DNA of 64,000 nt from NCBI GenBank assembly GCA_963816975.1, contig CAWFMD010000004.1, positions 1-64,000 on the forward strand, read 5' to 3'. The DNA is from DASRIA01 sp963816975. GTDB lineage: Bacteria > Actinomycetota > Thermoleophilia > Solirubrobacterales > JBBDJG01. The notes under the pieces are model-generated. The model saw only the letters and a list, made by a program, of their open reading frames with translations, was not told the DNA's origin and made no database searches. Below, piece by piece: positions 17,710 to 25,436 of this stretch. Within the stretch, counting starts at the first letter, position 1, and each line of letters opens with the position of its first letter. The translations under genes were made by a program, and so were the position numbers.

Positions 17710-19148
17710 GAATTCGCCTCACCGTCCTGGGCCTCTCCGCGCTGGCGGCGTTGGCTGCGCTGCCGGGCGCGGCCTTTGCCTCACGCTCGCAGATGTCGGT
17801 GTTCGAAGACCACACGGCCCTCGTGAAGTCGGGCGACGAGACGCGTGCCCGCGTGCTGCAGGAGATCCGCGGCGACCTCGGCGCCGACACGCTGCGCATC
17901 GAGGTGAAGTGGAGCGAGATCGCTCCCGAGCCGGGCGCCAAGACGAAGCCGGACTTCAACGCGTCGGACCCGCTGGCCTACGCGTCGGGGCCGGATTCCT
18001 ACCCCGGCTGGTACCCGTACGACGATCTCGTGCGGCGCGCGACCGGCCTCGGGTTCGGGATCATCATCACGATCACCGGCGACGCTCCGCGCTGGGCGAC
18101 CGAGGGCGGCCTCGGCAACACGTTCGAGACGGCCAACCGGCGTGTGATCGCAAGCGAGTACGGCCAGTTCGCGGCCGCGGTCGCAAAGCGCTACTCGGGC
18201 CAGCTGCCCGATCTGCCCGCGGTGAAGTACTTCTCGATCTGGAACGAGCCGAACCACCGCAACTTCATCAAGCCCACGAAGGACGCACCCCGGATCTACC
18301 GGGACCTGGTGAACGCCGCGATCCCGCAGATCCGCGCAAACGCGGTGGGCGGCGCCAAGATCCTGGTCGGCGAGCTGGCGCCCGTGGGCCGCGCCCCCAA
18401 GGCGATGGGGCCGACCGAGTTCCTGCGCAAGTGGCTGTGCCTCAACAAGCGCTTCAAGCGCACCTCCAGCGGCGCCGGCTGCGGCGGCTTCCAGAAGATC
18501 GCCGCGCAGGGCTTTGCCCATCACCCCTACGGCCCCACCAGCCTCGTGCCGCGCAAGCGCGACATCATCAACCTGCTCGCGATCCGCCAACTCGGCAAGT
18601 ACCTGGACCAGGCTGCGCGGGCCGGCCGCATCACCGCGAGGCTGCCGATCTACAACACCGAGTTCGGGCTGCAGAGCAACCCGCCGGACCGGACCGTCAG
18701 CACCAGCCTCGCGCGCCAGGCGGCGCTGATCAACGAGAAGGAGGAGTACGCGTACCGCTACTCCCGCCTCAAGAGCCACTCGCAGTACCTGCTGGTCGAC
18801 GACCCCGCGCGTCCCGGCCCGCTGTCGGTCAAGTGGTCGGGTTTCCAGACCGGCCTGCGCTTCGCCGACGGGCGCCGCAAGGCCGCATACAACGCCTACC
18901 GGCTCCCGATCGTGGTCAAGCAGCGCAGCTCCGGCGTGGCGATCTGGGGTCGTGTGCGGCCCGGGTCGGGCATCCGCTCGGTCCAGCTGCAGAAGGGCCG
19001 CCGCAACTCCGGCCCGCGGGTGAGGACGAACTCGCTGGGCTACTTCGATGTCAAGCGCGCGGCCACGGGCAGCTATCGCTTCCGGGCCTATGACGCCGAC
19101 GGCCGGCTGCTGGGCACCAGCCGCACCGCGAAACCGATTCCCGGATAG
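17706..19148 (+). CDS. Secreted clan GH-A-like glycosidase, tandem paralogue 2
   Basis: 480 residues. The signal peptide is short (RLTVLGLSALAALAALPGAAFA). It has the same layout as its neighbours: FEDHTALV near residue 33, FSIWNEPNH with E181, a C245/C259 pair, GFAHHPYGPT, IYNTEFG with E319, KWSGFQTGLRF, and the C-terminal GRVRPGSG domain. It is closest to paralogue 3 in the motif blocks, for instance sharing GDAPRWAT and the FINEKEEYAYRYSRLKSHSQYLL-type block (only INEKEEY onward is identical). The GTG start overlaps the previous stop, so the array is translationally coupled. Secreted or cell-wall polysaccharide hydrolysis is the likely role; no substrate can be named. Confidence 0.75.
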   Translation: MRIRLTVLGLSALAALAALPGAAFASRSQMSVFEDHTALVKSGDETRARVLQEIRGDLGADTLRIEVKWSEIAPEPGAKTKPDFNASDPLAYASGPDSYPGWYPYDDLVRRATGLGFGIIITITGDAPRWATEGGLGNTFETANRRVIASEYGQFAAAVAKRYSGQLPDLPAVKYFSIWNEPNHRNFIKPTKDAPRIYRDLVNAAIPQIRANAVGGAKILVGELAPVGRAPKAMGPTEFLRKWLCLNKRFKRTSSGAGCGGFQKIAAQGFAHHPYGPTSLVPRKRDIINLLAIRQLGKYLDQAARAGRITARLPIYNTEFGLQSNPPDRTVSTSLARQAALINEKEEYAYRYSRLKSHSQYLLVDDPARPGPLSVKWSGFQTGLRFADGRRKAAYNAYRLPIVVKQRSSGVAIWGRVRPGSGIRSVQLQKGRRNSGPRVRTNSLGYFDVKRAATGSYRFRAYDADGRLLGTSRTAKPIPG

Positions 19149-19151
19149 CCG

Positions 19152-20561
19152 ATGCACGCTCTCCGCCTCCTGGTGGCGGTGGGTGCGTCGGTCCTCCTCC
19201 TGCCTCCGGGCTCAGCGATCGCCTCACGCTCCATGTGGTCCGTGTTCGAGGACCACACGGCGCTCGTGCGCACGACCCCGGCCGAGCGCCAGCGCACGCT
19301 CGAGGAGATCCGGCTGCGGATGGGCGCCGACACCCTGCGAGTCGAGGTCAAGTGGAACGAGGTCGCGCCCCAGCCCTCCGCCCGCACGAGGCCCGGCTTC
19401 GACGCGTCCAACCCGGCCGCGTACCCGGGGTTCTTCCCCTATGACGACCTGATCACCCGCGCGCGGGCGCTCGGCCTGCGCGTGATCGTCACGATCACCG
19501 GTGACGCTCCGCGCTGGGCCACGGCGGGTGCCCGCGGGCGGAGCTTCCGCACCGCCAACTGGAAGGTCAGCGCCCGCGAGTACGGGCGCTTCGCGACCGC
19601 CGTCGCGCGGCGCTACTCGGGGCGCTTCGCGGGGCTGCCCGCGGTGCGCTACTTCACGCTCTGGAACGAGCCCAACCACCGCAACTTCCTGAAGCCCGTG
19701 TCGCAGGCACCCCGGCTGTACCGCAACATGGTCGATGCGGCCCTGCCACTCGTGCGGCGCCACGGGTCCGGCGGCGTGCGGGTGCTGGTGGGCGAGCTGG
19801 CGCCGGTCGGCCGCGCGCCGATCGCGATGGGCCCCAAGGAGTTCTTTCGCAAGTGGCTGTGCCTCGACCGGCGCCTGCGGCGCACCCGCCGCGGCAGCGG
19901 CTGCCGCAAGTTCAAGCAGATCAAGGCGCAGGGCTTCGCCCACCACCCCTACGGCCCCACCAGCCGCGTCCCGCGCAAGCGCGACGTGATCAACATGCTC
20001 GCGATCCGCACGCTCGGCGCCTACCTGGACCGCGCCCGGCGGGCGAAGCGCTTCAGCCGCCGCCTGGGCATCTACAACACCGAGTTCGGCTTGCAGAGCA
20101 ACCCGCCGGACCGCTTCGTCAGCACCAGCCTCGCGCGCCAGGCGGCGCTGATCAACGAGAAGGAGGAGTACGCGTACCGCTACTCCCGCCTCAAGAGCCA
20201 CTCGCAGTACCTGCTGTTCGACGATCCCGCGCGGCGCGGGTCGCTGCGCGTGAAGTGGTCCGGGTTCCAGACGGGCCTGCGCTTCGCCAGCGGCCGTGCC
20301 AAGCCCTCCTACAACGCCTACCGGTTCCCGATCGTGGTCAAGAAACGGCGGCGGGGCGTGTACGTGTGGGGCCGCGTGCGGCCGGGCACCGGCCGGCGGT
20401 ACGTGCGCATCCAGCGCCGCGGTGGCAGCTTCGGGCCGCGCACCAAGACGAGCGCGCGCGGGTACTTCGGCGTGCAGCGCCGCGTGTCGGGCCGCTACCG
20501 GTTCAAGGCCTACGACGCCGAGGGTGCCCTGCTGGGGACCAGCCGCACCGCCAAGCCATGA
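19152..20561 (+). CDS. Secreted clan GH-A-like glycosidase, tandem paralogue 3
   Basis: 469 residues with a signal peptide (LRLLVAVGASVLLLPPGSAIA). Probable catalytic Glu residues are E173 in LWNEPNH and E311 in IYNTEFG. The Cys pair is C237/C251. The C-terminal domain (GRVRPGTG) ends with LGTSRTAKP, a short tail that recurs in paralogues 2 and 3. The barrel is rich in Arg compared with the other copies. It begins 3 nt after paralogue 2 and overlaps paralogue 4 (ATGA). Retention of both catalytic residues and the disulfide in every copy argues for four working enzymes rather than decay. Confidence 0.75.
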   Translation: MHALRLLVAVGASVLLLPPGSAIASRSMWSVFEDHTALVRTTPAERQRTLEEIRLRMGADTLRVEVKWNEVAPQPSARTRPGFDASNPAAYPGFFPYDDLITRARALGLRVIVTITGDAPRWATAGARGRSFRTANWKVSAREYGRFATAVARRYSGRFAGLPAVRYFTLWNEPNHRNFLKPVSQAPRLYRNMVDAALPLVRRHGSGGVRVLVGELAPVGRAPIAMGPKEFFRKWLCLDRRLRRTRRGSGCRKFKQIKAQGFAHHPYGPTSRVPRKRDVINMLAIRTLGAYLDRARRAKRFSRRLGIYNTEFGLQSNPPDRFVSTSLARQAALINEKEEYAYRYSRLKSHSQYLLFDDPARRGSLRVKWSGFQTGLRFASGRAKPSYNAYRFPIVVKKRRRGVYVWGRVRPGTGRRYVRIQRRGGSFGPRTKTSARGYFGVQRRVSGRYRFKAYDAEGALLGTSRTAKP

Positions 20562-21940
20562 CCCGTGCCGCGCTGGTCGCGCTGGCGACCGCCACGGCGG
20601 TGGCGCTCGGCGGCTGTGGAGGCACGGCGGAGCGCGGGCCCACCGCCCGCTCGCAGCTGTCGGTGTTCGAGGACCACGATGCGCTCGTGCGCGAGGGTGA
20701 GGCCCGGCGTGCCCAGACCCTGGCAGAGCTGCGCGCGCTCGGCGTGGACACGCTGCGCATCGGGATCAAGTGGAACGAGGTGGCACCCCGGCGCGGCATC
20801 TACTCGGGCTGGAGCGCGTACGACGACCTGCTGAGCCGCGCCCGCGAGGGCGGGTTTCGCGTGATCGCCTATCTCGCCCCCGACGCGCCGCGCTGGGCGA
20901 CGGCCGCGCGCGCGGCGGTCACCGCGGAGAACGTCAACACGCGTCCCGATGCGGGCGCCTTCGGCGACTTCGCGGAGGCCGTCGCGCGCCGCTACCGCGA
21001 CCGGGTCGACTGGTTCTCGATCTGGAACGAGCCCAACCACGTGCTGTTCCTGAAGCCCCAGCGCGAGGCGCCGCGGATCTATCGCGCGCTGGTGGCGGCG
21101 GCGCTGCCCCGGATCGCCGAGCACGCGCCGGACGCACAGGTGCTGGTGGGCGAGACGGCGCCCGTCGGGAGGCCCGGGACGACGATCGGGCCGGCGGAGT
21201 TCATGCGCCGGTGGCTGTGCCTCGACCAGGACTTCCGGCGCGCCCCGTTGGACCGCGGCTGTGCATCCCTGGGCCGCTTGGACGTGGACGGCTTCGCCCA
21301 CCACCCCTACGGCCCCACGCAACGCGTGCCGGCCAAGCAGGACATCGTCAGCCTGCTGGTGATCCGGCGGCTGGGCCGCTACCTGGACCGCGCCGCGCGG
21401 GCGGGCCGGCTACCCGCGGGCCTGCCGATCTACAGCACCGAGTTCGGGCTCCAGAGCAACCCGCCCGACCCCACGGTGAGCACGACCCTCGCGCGCCAGG
21501 CAGCCCTGATCAACGAGAAGGAGGAGCTGTCCTACCGCTACCCGCGCCTGCGCAGCTACTCGCAGTACCTGATGCACGACGATCCGCCGCGCCCGGAGGG
21601 CGTGGACGAGCGCGCCGTCTGGTCGGGCTTCCAGACGGGGCTGCGGTTCACCGACGGGCGCCGCAAGCCTGCATGGCGCGCGTACCGCCTTCCGATCGTC
21701 GTGCACACCCGCGGCGCCGGCCGCGTGCTGGTGTGGGGCCGCGTGCGTCCCGGGAAGGGCCGGCGCACCGTGCGCCTCGAGCTGCGCCGCGGCGCCCGGT
21801 GGGTGCCCGCGCGGCGGGTCGACACCGACGACGCCGGGTACTTCGAGACCCGCCTGCCAGCGGCGCCGCGGTACCGCTACCGAGCGTTCTCCGGCGACCG
21901 CGCACTCGGCACGAGCCGCGCCGCCACCCCGATCGACTAG
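20558..21940 (+). CDS. Glycosidase-like lipoprotein, tandem paralogue 4
   Basis: 460 residues. Unlike the other three copies it has a lipobox-like signal, VALGGC with C20, so it is probably anchored to the membrane as a lipoprotein. It also lacks the 15-20 residue insert after the first barrel strand (NEVAPRRGIYSGWSAYDDLL). Catalytic candidates E158 (IWNEPNH) and E295 (IYSTEFG) are present, as is the Cys pair C221/C235. It is the most divergent copy. Its TAG stop overlaps the stop of convergent ispG by 3 nt. A membrane-held partner to three secreted enzymes would suit staged breakdown of a polymer. That is inference. Confidence 0.72.
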   Translation: MTRAALVALATATAVALGGCGGTAERGPTARSQLSVFEDHDALVREGEARRAQTLAELRALGVDTLRIGIKWNEVAPRRGIYSGWSAYDDLLSRAREGGFRVIAYLAPDAPRWATAARAAVTAENVNTRPDAGAFGDFAEAVARRYRDRVDWFSIWNEPNHVLFLKPQREAPRIYRALVAAALPRIAEHAPDAQVLVGETAPVGRPGTTIGPAEFMRRWLCLDQDFRRAPLDRGCASLGRLDVDGFAHHPYGPTQRVPAKQDIVSLLVIRRLGRYLDRAARAGRLPAGLPIYSTEFGLQSNPPDPTVSTTLARQAALINEKEELSYRYPRLRSYSQYLMHDDPPRPEGVDERAVWSGFQTGLRFTDGRRKPAWRAYRLPIVVHTRGAGRVLVWGRVRPGKGRRTVRLELRRGARWVPARRVDTDDAGYFETRLPAAPRYRYRAFSGDRALGTSRAATPID

Positions 21941-23199
21941 GTCTGCGCGCGGTTGAACCGGCGCCCGGCGACGGCCTCGGGTTCGGCCTCGGGCACGGCG
22001 ATCGGGTCGTTCTCCGCGGCCTCCGCGGCGGCCTGCTCCATCGCGGCAATGCGCTCGGGGGTGAGCTCACCGGCGTTCTCGCGCTCGATCTGTGCGAGCC
22101 ACTCGGCTGCCTCGGCGGCCTTGCGGGCGTCGGTCTCGACGCCGCCGCGCGCGAGCGACTTGTCGATCTCGGCGAACAGCTCGTCCACGAGCCGGTCCTG
22201 TGCGACCTTTCGCAGCGGCTTGCCGTGGGCGAAGATCATGCCCTCGTGCTTGGCCCCGGTGATCCCGAAGTCCGCGTGCGAGGCCTCGCCGATCCCGTTC
22301 ACTGCGCACCCCAGCACCGCCACCTCGATCGGCTGCGGGTAGCGCTCCAGCCGCCGCTCGATCTCGGCCACGACCGTGTCCATGTCGAACTGGAGGCGCC
22401 CGCAGGTCGGGCAGGCGATCAGCACCGGACCGCGCTCGCGCAGCTGGAGCGCCTTCAGGATCTCCCAGGCGACCTTCACCTCTTCCTCGGCCTGGAACGT
22501 GGACAGCGAGATGCGGATCGTGTCCCCCACCCCCTCCGCGAGCAGCGTCCCGAGGCCGACGGCCGACTTCAGCGAGCCGGACCACTTGGTTCCGCTCTCC
22601 GTCACGCCGAGGTGGAGCGGATAGTCGATGCGGCCCGCGAGCAGCCGGTTGGCCGCGATCGTGTTGGGCACGCTGGTCGACTTGACCGACACCTTGAAGT
22701 TCTCGAAGTCGAGGTCCTCCATCATCTCCACGAACTCGACGGCGGCGCGCACGAGCGCCTCGACGGGATCCGTGCGCTCGAGGTCGTGCAGGTGCTTGGG
22801 CAGCGAGCCCGAGTTGACGCCGATCCGCATCGGCGTGCCGGCGTCGGTCGCCCGGCGGGCCACCTCCGCGACCTTCTGGCGGCCGCCGATGTTCCCGGGG
22901 TTCAACCGGATGCAGTGCGCCCCCGCGTCGATCGCCTTCAGCGCGAGCGTGTGGTTGAAGTGGATGTCCGCGATCACGGGCACCGGCGAGCGCGCGACGA
23001 TGGTCTCCAGCGCGACGGCGTCCTTGTCGCGCGGCACCGCGACCCGCACCAGCTCGCACCCGGCCTCGACCATGCGGCCGATCTGGGCGAGCGTCGCCTC
23101 GACGTCGCTGGTGTCGGTCTTGGTCATCGACTGCACGACCACGGGCGCGCCGCCGCCGACGGGCACGCCGCCGACCCAGATCTGGCGCTTGGAGGCCAT
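21937..23199 (-). CDS. ispG: 4-hydroxy-3-methylbut-2-enyl diphosphate synthase
   Basis: 420 residues. The N-terminal TIM barrel starts VGGVPVGGGAPVVVQSMTKTDT and continues RLNPGNIGG. The C-terminal domain holds the Fe-S ligands in ACPTCGR and VLGCAVNGIGE. IspG (GcpE) reduces MEcPP to HMBPP in the MEP isoprenoid pathway using a [4Fe-4S] cluster. A ~45-residue Ala/Glu-rich tail follows the catalytic domain and is not needed in the family. A TAACAT box 6 nt before the ATG suggests a leaderless transcript. dxr of the same pathway is 7 kb upstream on the same strand. Confidence 0.95.
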   Translation of the reverse strand: MASKRQIWVGGVPVGGGAPVVVQSMTKTDTSDVEATLAQIGRMVEAGCELVRVAVPRDKDAVALETIVARSPVPVIADIHFNHTLALKAIDAGAHCIRLNPGNIGGRQKVAEVARRATDAGTPMRIGVNSGSLPKHLHDLERTDPVEALVRAAVEFVEMMEDLDFENFKVSVKSTSVPNTIAANRLLAGRIDYPLHLGVTESGTKWSGSLKSAVGLGTLLAEGVGDTIRISLSTFQAEEEVKVAWEILKALQLRERGPVLIACPTCGRLQFDMDTVVAEIERRLERYPQPIEVAVLGCAVNGIGEASHADFGITGAKHEGMIFAHGKPLRKVAQDRLVDELFAEIDKSLARGGVETDARKAAEAAEWLAQIERENAGELTPERIAAMEQAAAEAAENDPIAVPEAEPEAVAGRRFNRAQT

Positions 23200-23205
23200 G
23201 CAGCC

Positions 23206-23211
23206 ATGTTA
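23206..23211 (-). promoter_or_regulatory. -10 box for leaderless ispG transcript
   Basis: TAACAT on the minus strand, then 6 nt and the ispG ATG at 23199. The opposing promoter at 23235 lies within the same 48-bp gap, so the two polymerases would overlap. Confidence 0.5.
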
Positions 23212-23234
23212 CCGGCGGGTCGCGGCCGTCCGGA

Positions 23235-23240
23235 TAGCCT
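23235..23240 (+). promoter_or_regulatory. -10 box for leaderless methyltransferase-like gene
   Basis: TAGCCT, then 7 nt and GTG at 23248, with no Shine-Dalgarno. This supports the GTG start, since the reading frame is open far upstream. Confidence 0.5.
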
Positions 23241-23247
23241 GCCCGAT

Positions 23248-23745
23248 GTGTGGCGGCACGTGCGCGCGGTGGGGCTGCTCCCGGGCCTGGGGGTCGTCGG
23301 GGTACCGGCGGCGATCCTGGCAGTCACGGACTTCGAGGTCGGATGGGGGCTGGCCGGCGCGCTGCGCGTCCTCCCCGTGCTCGCGGGCGCAGCCATGCTG
23401 GGCGCCGGCCTCACGCTGATGTACCGCACGATCGCCCTGCTTGCCCGCACCGGCGAGGGCACGCTGGCGCCCTGGGACCCCACGCGGAAGCTGGTCGTGC
23501 GCGGGCCCTACCGGTTCGTGCGCAACCCGATGATCACCGGGGTGCTGGCGGTGCTCCTGGGCGAGGCCGCGGTGGCCGGTTCGCTCGCCGTGGCCGCGTG
23601 GGCGGCGGTGTTCTTCGCGGTCAACGCGGTGTGGTTTCCGCTGATCGAGGAGCCCGGGCTCGCCCGGCGCTTCGGGCGCGACTACGAGGACTACCGCCGG
23701 CACGTGCCGCGCTGGATCCCGCGGCGCACGCCGTGGCCGCGCTGA
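23248..23745 (+). CDS. Isoprenylcysteine methyltransferase-like membrane protein
   Basis: 165 residues with about four membrane helices. The C-terminal signature is GPYRFVRNPMITGVLAVLLGE, then EEPGLARRFGRDYEDYRRHVPRWIP, as in the PEMT/ICMT family of integral membrane methyltransferases. Bacterial members use SAM to methylate lipids, thiols or unknown small molecules. The frame is open far upstream, but the TAGCCT box fixes the GTG at 23248 as the probable leaderless start. It is divergent from ispG across 48 bp and convergent with the membrane-protein gene at 23754. Substrate unknown. Confidence 0.75.
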   Translation: MWRHVRAVGLLPGLGVVGVPAAILAVTDFEVGWGLAGALRVLPVLAGAAMLGAGLTLMYRTIALLARTGEGTLAPWDPTRKLVVRGPYRFVRNPMITGVLAVLLGEAAVAGSLAVAAWAAVFFAVNAVWFPLIEEPGLARRFGRDYEDYRRHVPRWIPRRTPWPR

Positions 23746-23753
23746 ACGCCGTC

Positions 23754-25424
23754 CTACTTGGCGCGCTCGATCTCTTTTGCCAGTCGCTCGGTCTCGCGCA
23801 GCGTGTCGCGCTGCTGCTCGATCAGCCGGTCGACCCGCTCTTGCAGGTCGCTGGGCGCGTCCTGCCCTGACTGCGCCGGCGAGCGATCGCGCGCCGGAGC
23901 AGCCGGTTGCCCGGTCGCTCCCTGCGTCCCGGACTGCTGCCGGGGTTGGGCGTCCGGATCGAGGTCGCCGCTCGCCAGGTAGCGCAGCACCGCCCGATCG
24001 GCCGACGGGTCGGTGTCGTTGTCGAAGATCGCCACCACCTTGTTGCGGGCGGCGTCCACGACCACGCTCTTCGACACCGAGTTGCCGTTCTCGGGGATCA
24101 CCGAGACGAGATACAGCAGGCGGCCGTCGACGAACACCGGGCGCGGCTCCACGACCTTGAAGCGGCCGTCGGTGCCCTGGTCGCCTTCGCCCGCGAACAC
24201 CACGCCGGGAATCGAGACCGATCGCACCGTCTGGATCGCGCGGCGGTTGCCGCTGATGCTCGCGTTGCGCGGCACGCGCCAGATCTCGGTCTCCCCCGTG
24301 ACGGTGTCCGTCAGGAAGATCGCATTGGCCGCGAAGGCCTGGCCGTATGGCTCGGCCACCGTCACCCACTTGACGCCGCGCTCGCCGAAGTCGATCAGGT
24401 AGGGCTGCCGGTTGTTCTCGGTGTCGCTGATCTGGGTCTGCTCCTCGTGCAGCACGAACCGGTTCCAGATCCCGCGCTTGTAGGCGTAGGCGTCCTGGAT
24501 GCGGCGCGCGAGCGTGTCCGGGAAGAGCCGGCCGGTGGAGGCGATCTCCGGCCGGCTGCGGGCCTCGTCGGGAGAGAGGTCCTCGATCTCTCCGTCGGGA
24601 TGCACGACGAACACGCCGCCCAGCACAGGCCGGCGGATCAGCCATCCCTTGTACGAGACGTAGGGCACGATGATGATCGGGCGTCCTTCACCGTCGAGTG
24701 CAGCGACGGGATTGACGAGGTCGATCAGGTAGTGGCGTTTCAACAGCCGCCAGCGCAGGTTGTCGGTCAGCAGCTGGCCGGGCGCGACCTCGAACTCGGC
24801 GTCACTCTGCCGCACGCGGCGCACGGTCGACTCCGCGTTCAGGGTGACCAGCCCCTGGCTCTTCTTCGAGAAGACGCGGAAGGCGCCGTCGGGAGTCCGG
24901 AAGGCGGTCCAGGCCAGGCCCGTCGGAGTCACCACGCTGCGAAAGTCGGTGAGCTTCTCGGTCGGGGAGTTGAAGCCGCTCGAAGCGATCTCGACCGCGA
25001 CCTCCTGCGGCACGAGGCGCACGACGCCGCCCTCCGGAAGCGATGGGATCGACGCGTACTCCGTGTTGCTGTAGATCGCACGGTTGGTGAGCGGGTTCTT
25101 GAAGATCGCGCCCAGCACGAACGAGGCGAACGCGAGCCCGATCACCACTCCCACGCCGGCGCCGACGGAGGGCAGGCGAAACGCAGCCCCGTCGGGCTCG
25201 TCGCGCTCGCCGCCCGTCAGCAGCTCGAGGTCGCGCCTGCTCAGCTTGGAGCTGCGAAAGCGGCGCACGCCGAACCCGATCGCCAGGATCGCAAGGGGCG
25301 GGAACCACACGATCGGGCTCGTGTAGAAGAACATCGCGAGCCCGTGGAAGATCGGCCGCACCCACCACAGGAGGAGCAGCCCGAGCAGCGCGACGATCAG
25401 GACCGGCGAATACCTACGCGACAC
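23754..25424 (-). CDS. Unknown membrane-anchored protein with large outer domain
   Basis: 556 residues; I do not recognise the family. Three hydrophobic helices lie near residues 7-30, 38-55 and 88-108. About 370 residues of mixed beta-rich sequence follow, predicted to be outside the membrane (YLIDLVNPVAALDGEGRPIIIVPYVSYKGW, YLIDFGERGVKWVTVAEPYGQ). Next comes a Gln/Pro/Ala-rich linker (about 480-520) and a C-terminal coiled coil (LQERVDRLIEQQRDTLRETERLAKEIERAK). The GTG at 25424 is 6 nt after a TAGGCT box whose TAG is also the sulfatase stop. A structural or transport role at the envelope is possible, but nothing in the sequence settles it. Confidence 0.7.
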   Translation of the reverse strand: MSRRYSPVLIVALLGLLLLWWVRPIFHGLAMFFYTSPIVWFPPLAILAIGFGVRRFRSSKLSRRDLELLTGGERDEPDGAAFRLPSVGAGVGVVIGLAFASFVLGAIFKNPLTNRAIYSNTEYASIPSLPEGGVVRLVPQEVAVEIASSGFNSPTEKLTDFRSVVTPTGLAWTAFRTPDGAFRVFSKKSQGLVTLNAESTVRRVRQSDAEFEVAPGQLLTDNLRWRLLKRHYLIDLVNPVAALDGEGRPIIIVPYVSYKGWLIRRPVLGGVFVVHPDGEIEDLSPDEARSRPEIASTGRLFPDTLARRIQDAYAYKRGIWNRFVLHEEQTQISDTENNRQPYLIDFGERGVKWVTVAEPYGQAFAANAIFLTDTVTGETEIWRVPRNASISGNRRAIQTVRSVSIPGVVFAGEGDQGTDGRFKVVEPRPVFVDGRLLYLVSVIPENGNSVSKSVVVDAARNKVVAIFDNDTDPSADRAVLRYLASGDLDPDAQPRQQSGTQGATGQPAAPARDRSPAQSGQDAPSDLQERVDRLIEQQRDTLRETERLAKEIERAK

Positions 25425-25430
25425 TCGTCC

Positions 25431-25436
25431 AGCCTA
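25431..25436 (-). promoter_or_regulatory. -10 box for leaderless membrane-protein gene
   Basis: TAGGCT, then 6 nt and GTG at 25424. The first three bases of the box are the sulfatase stop codon, so promoter and gene end share bases. Confidence 0.5.
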
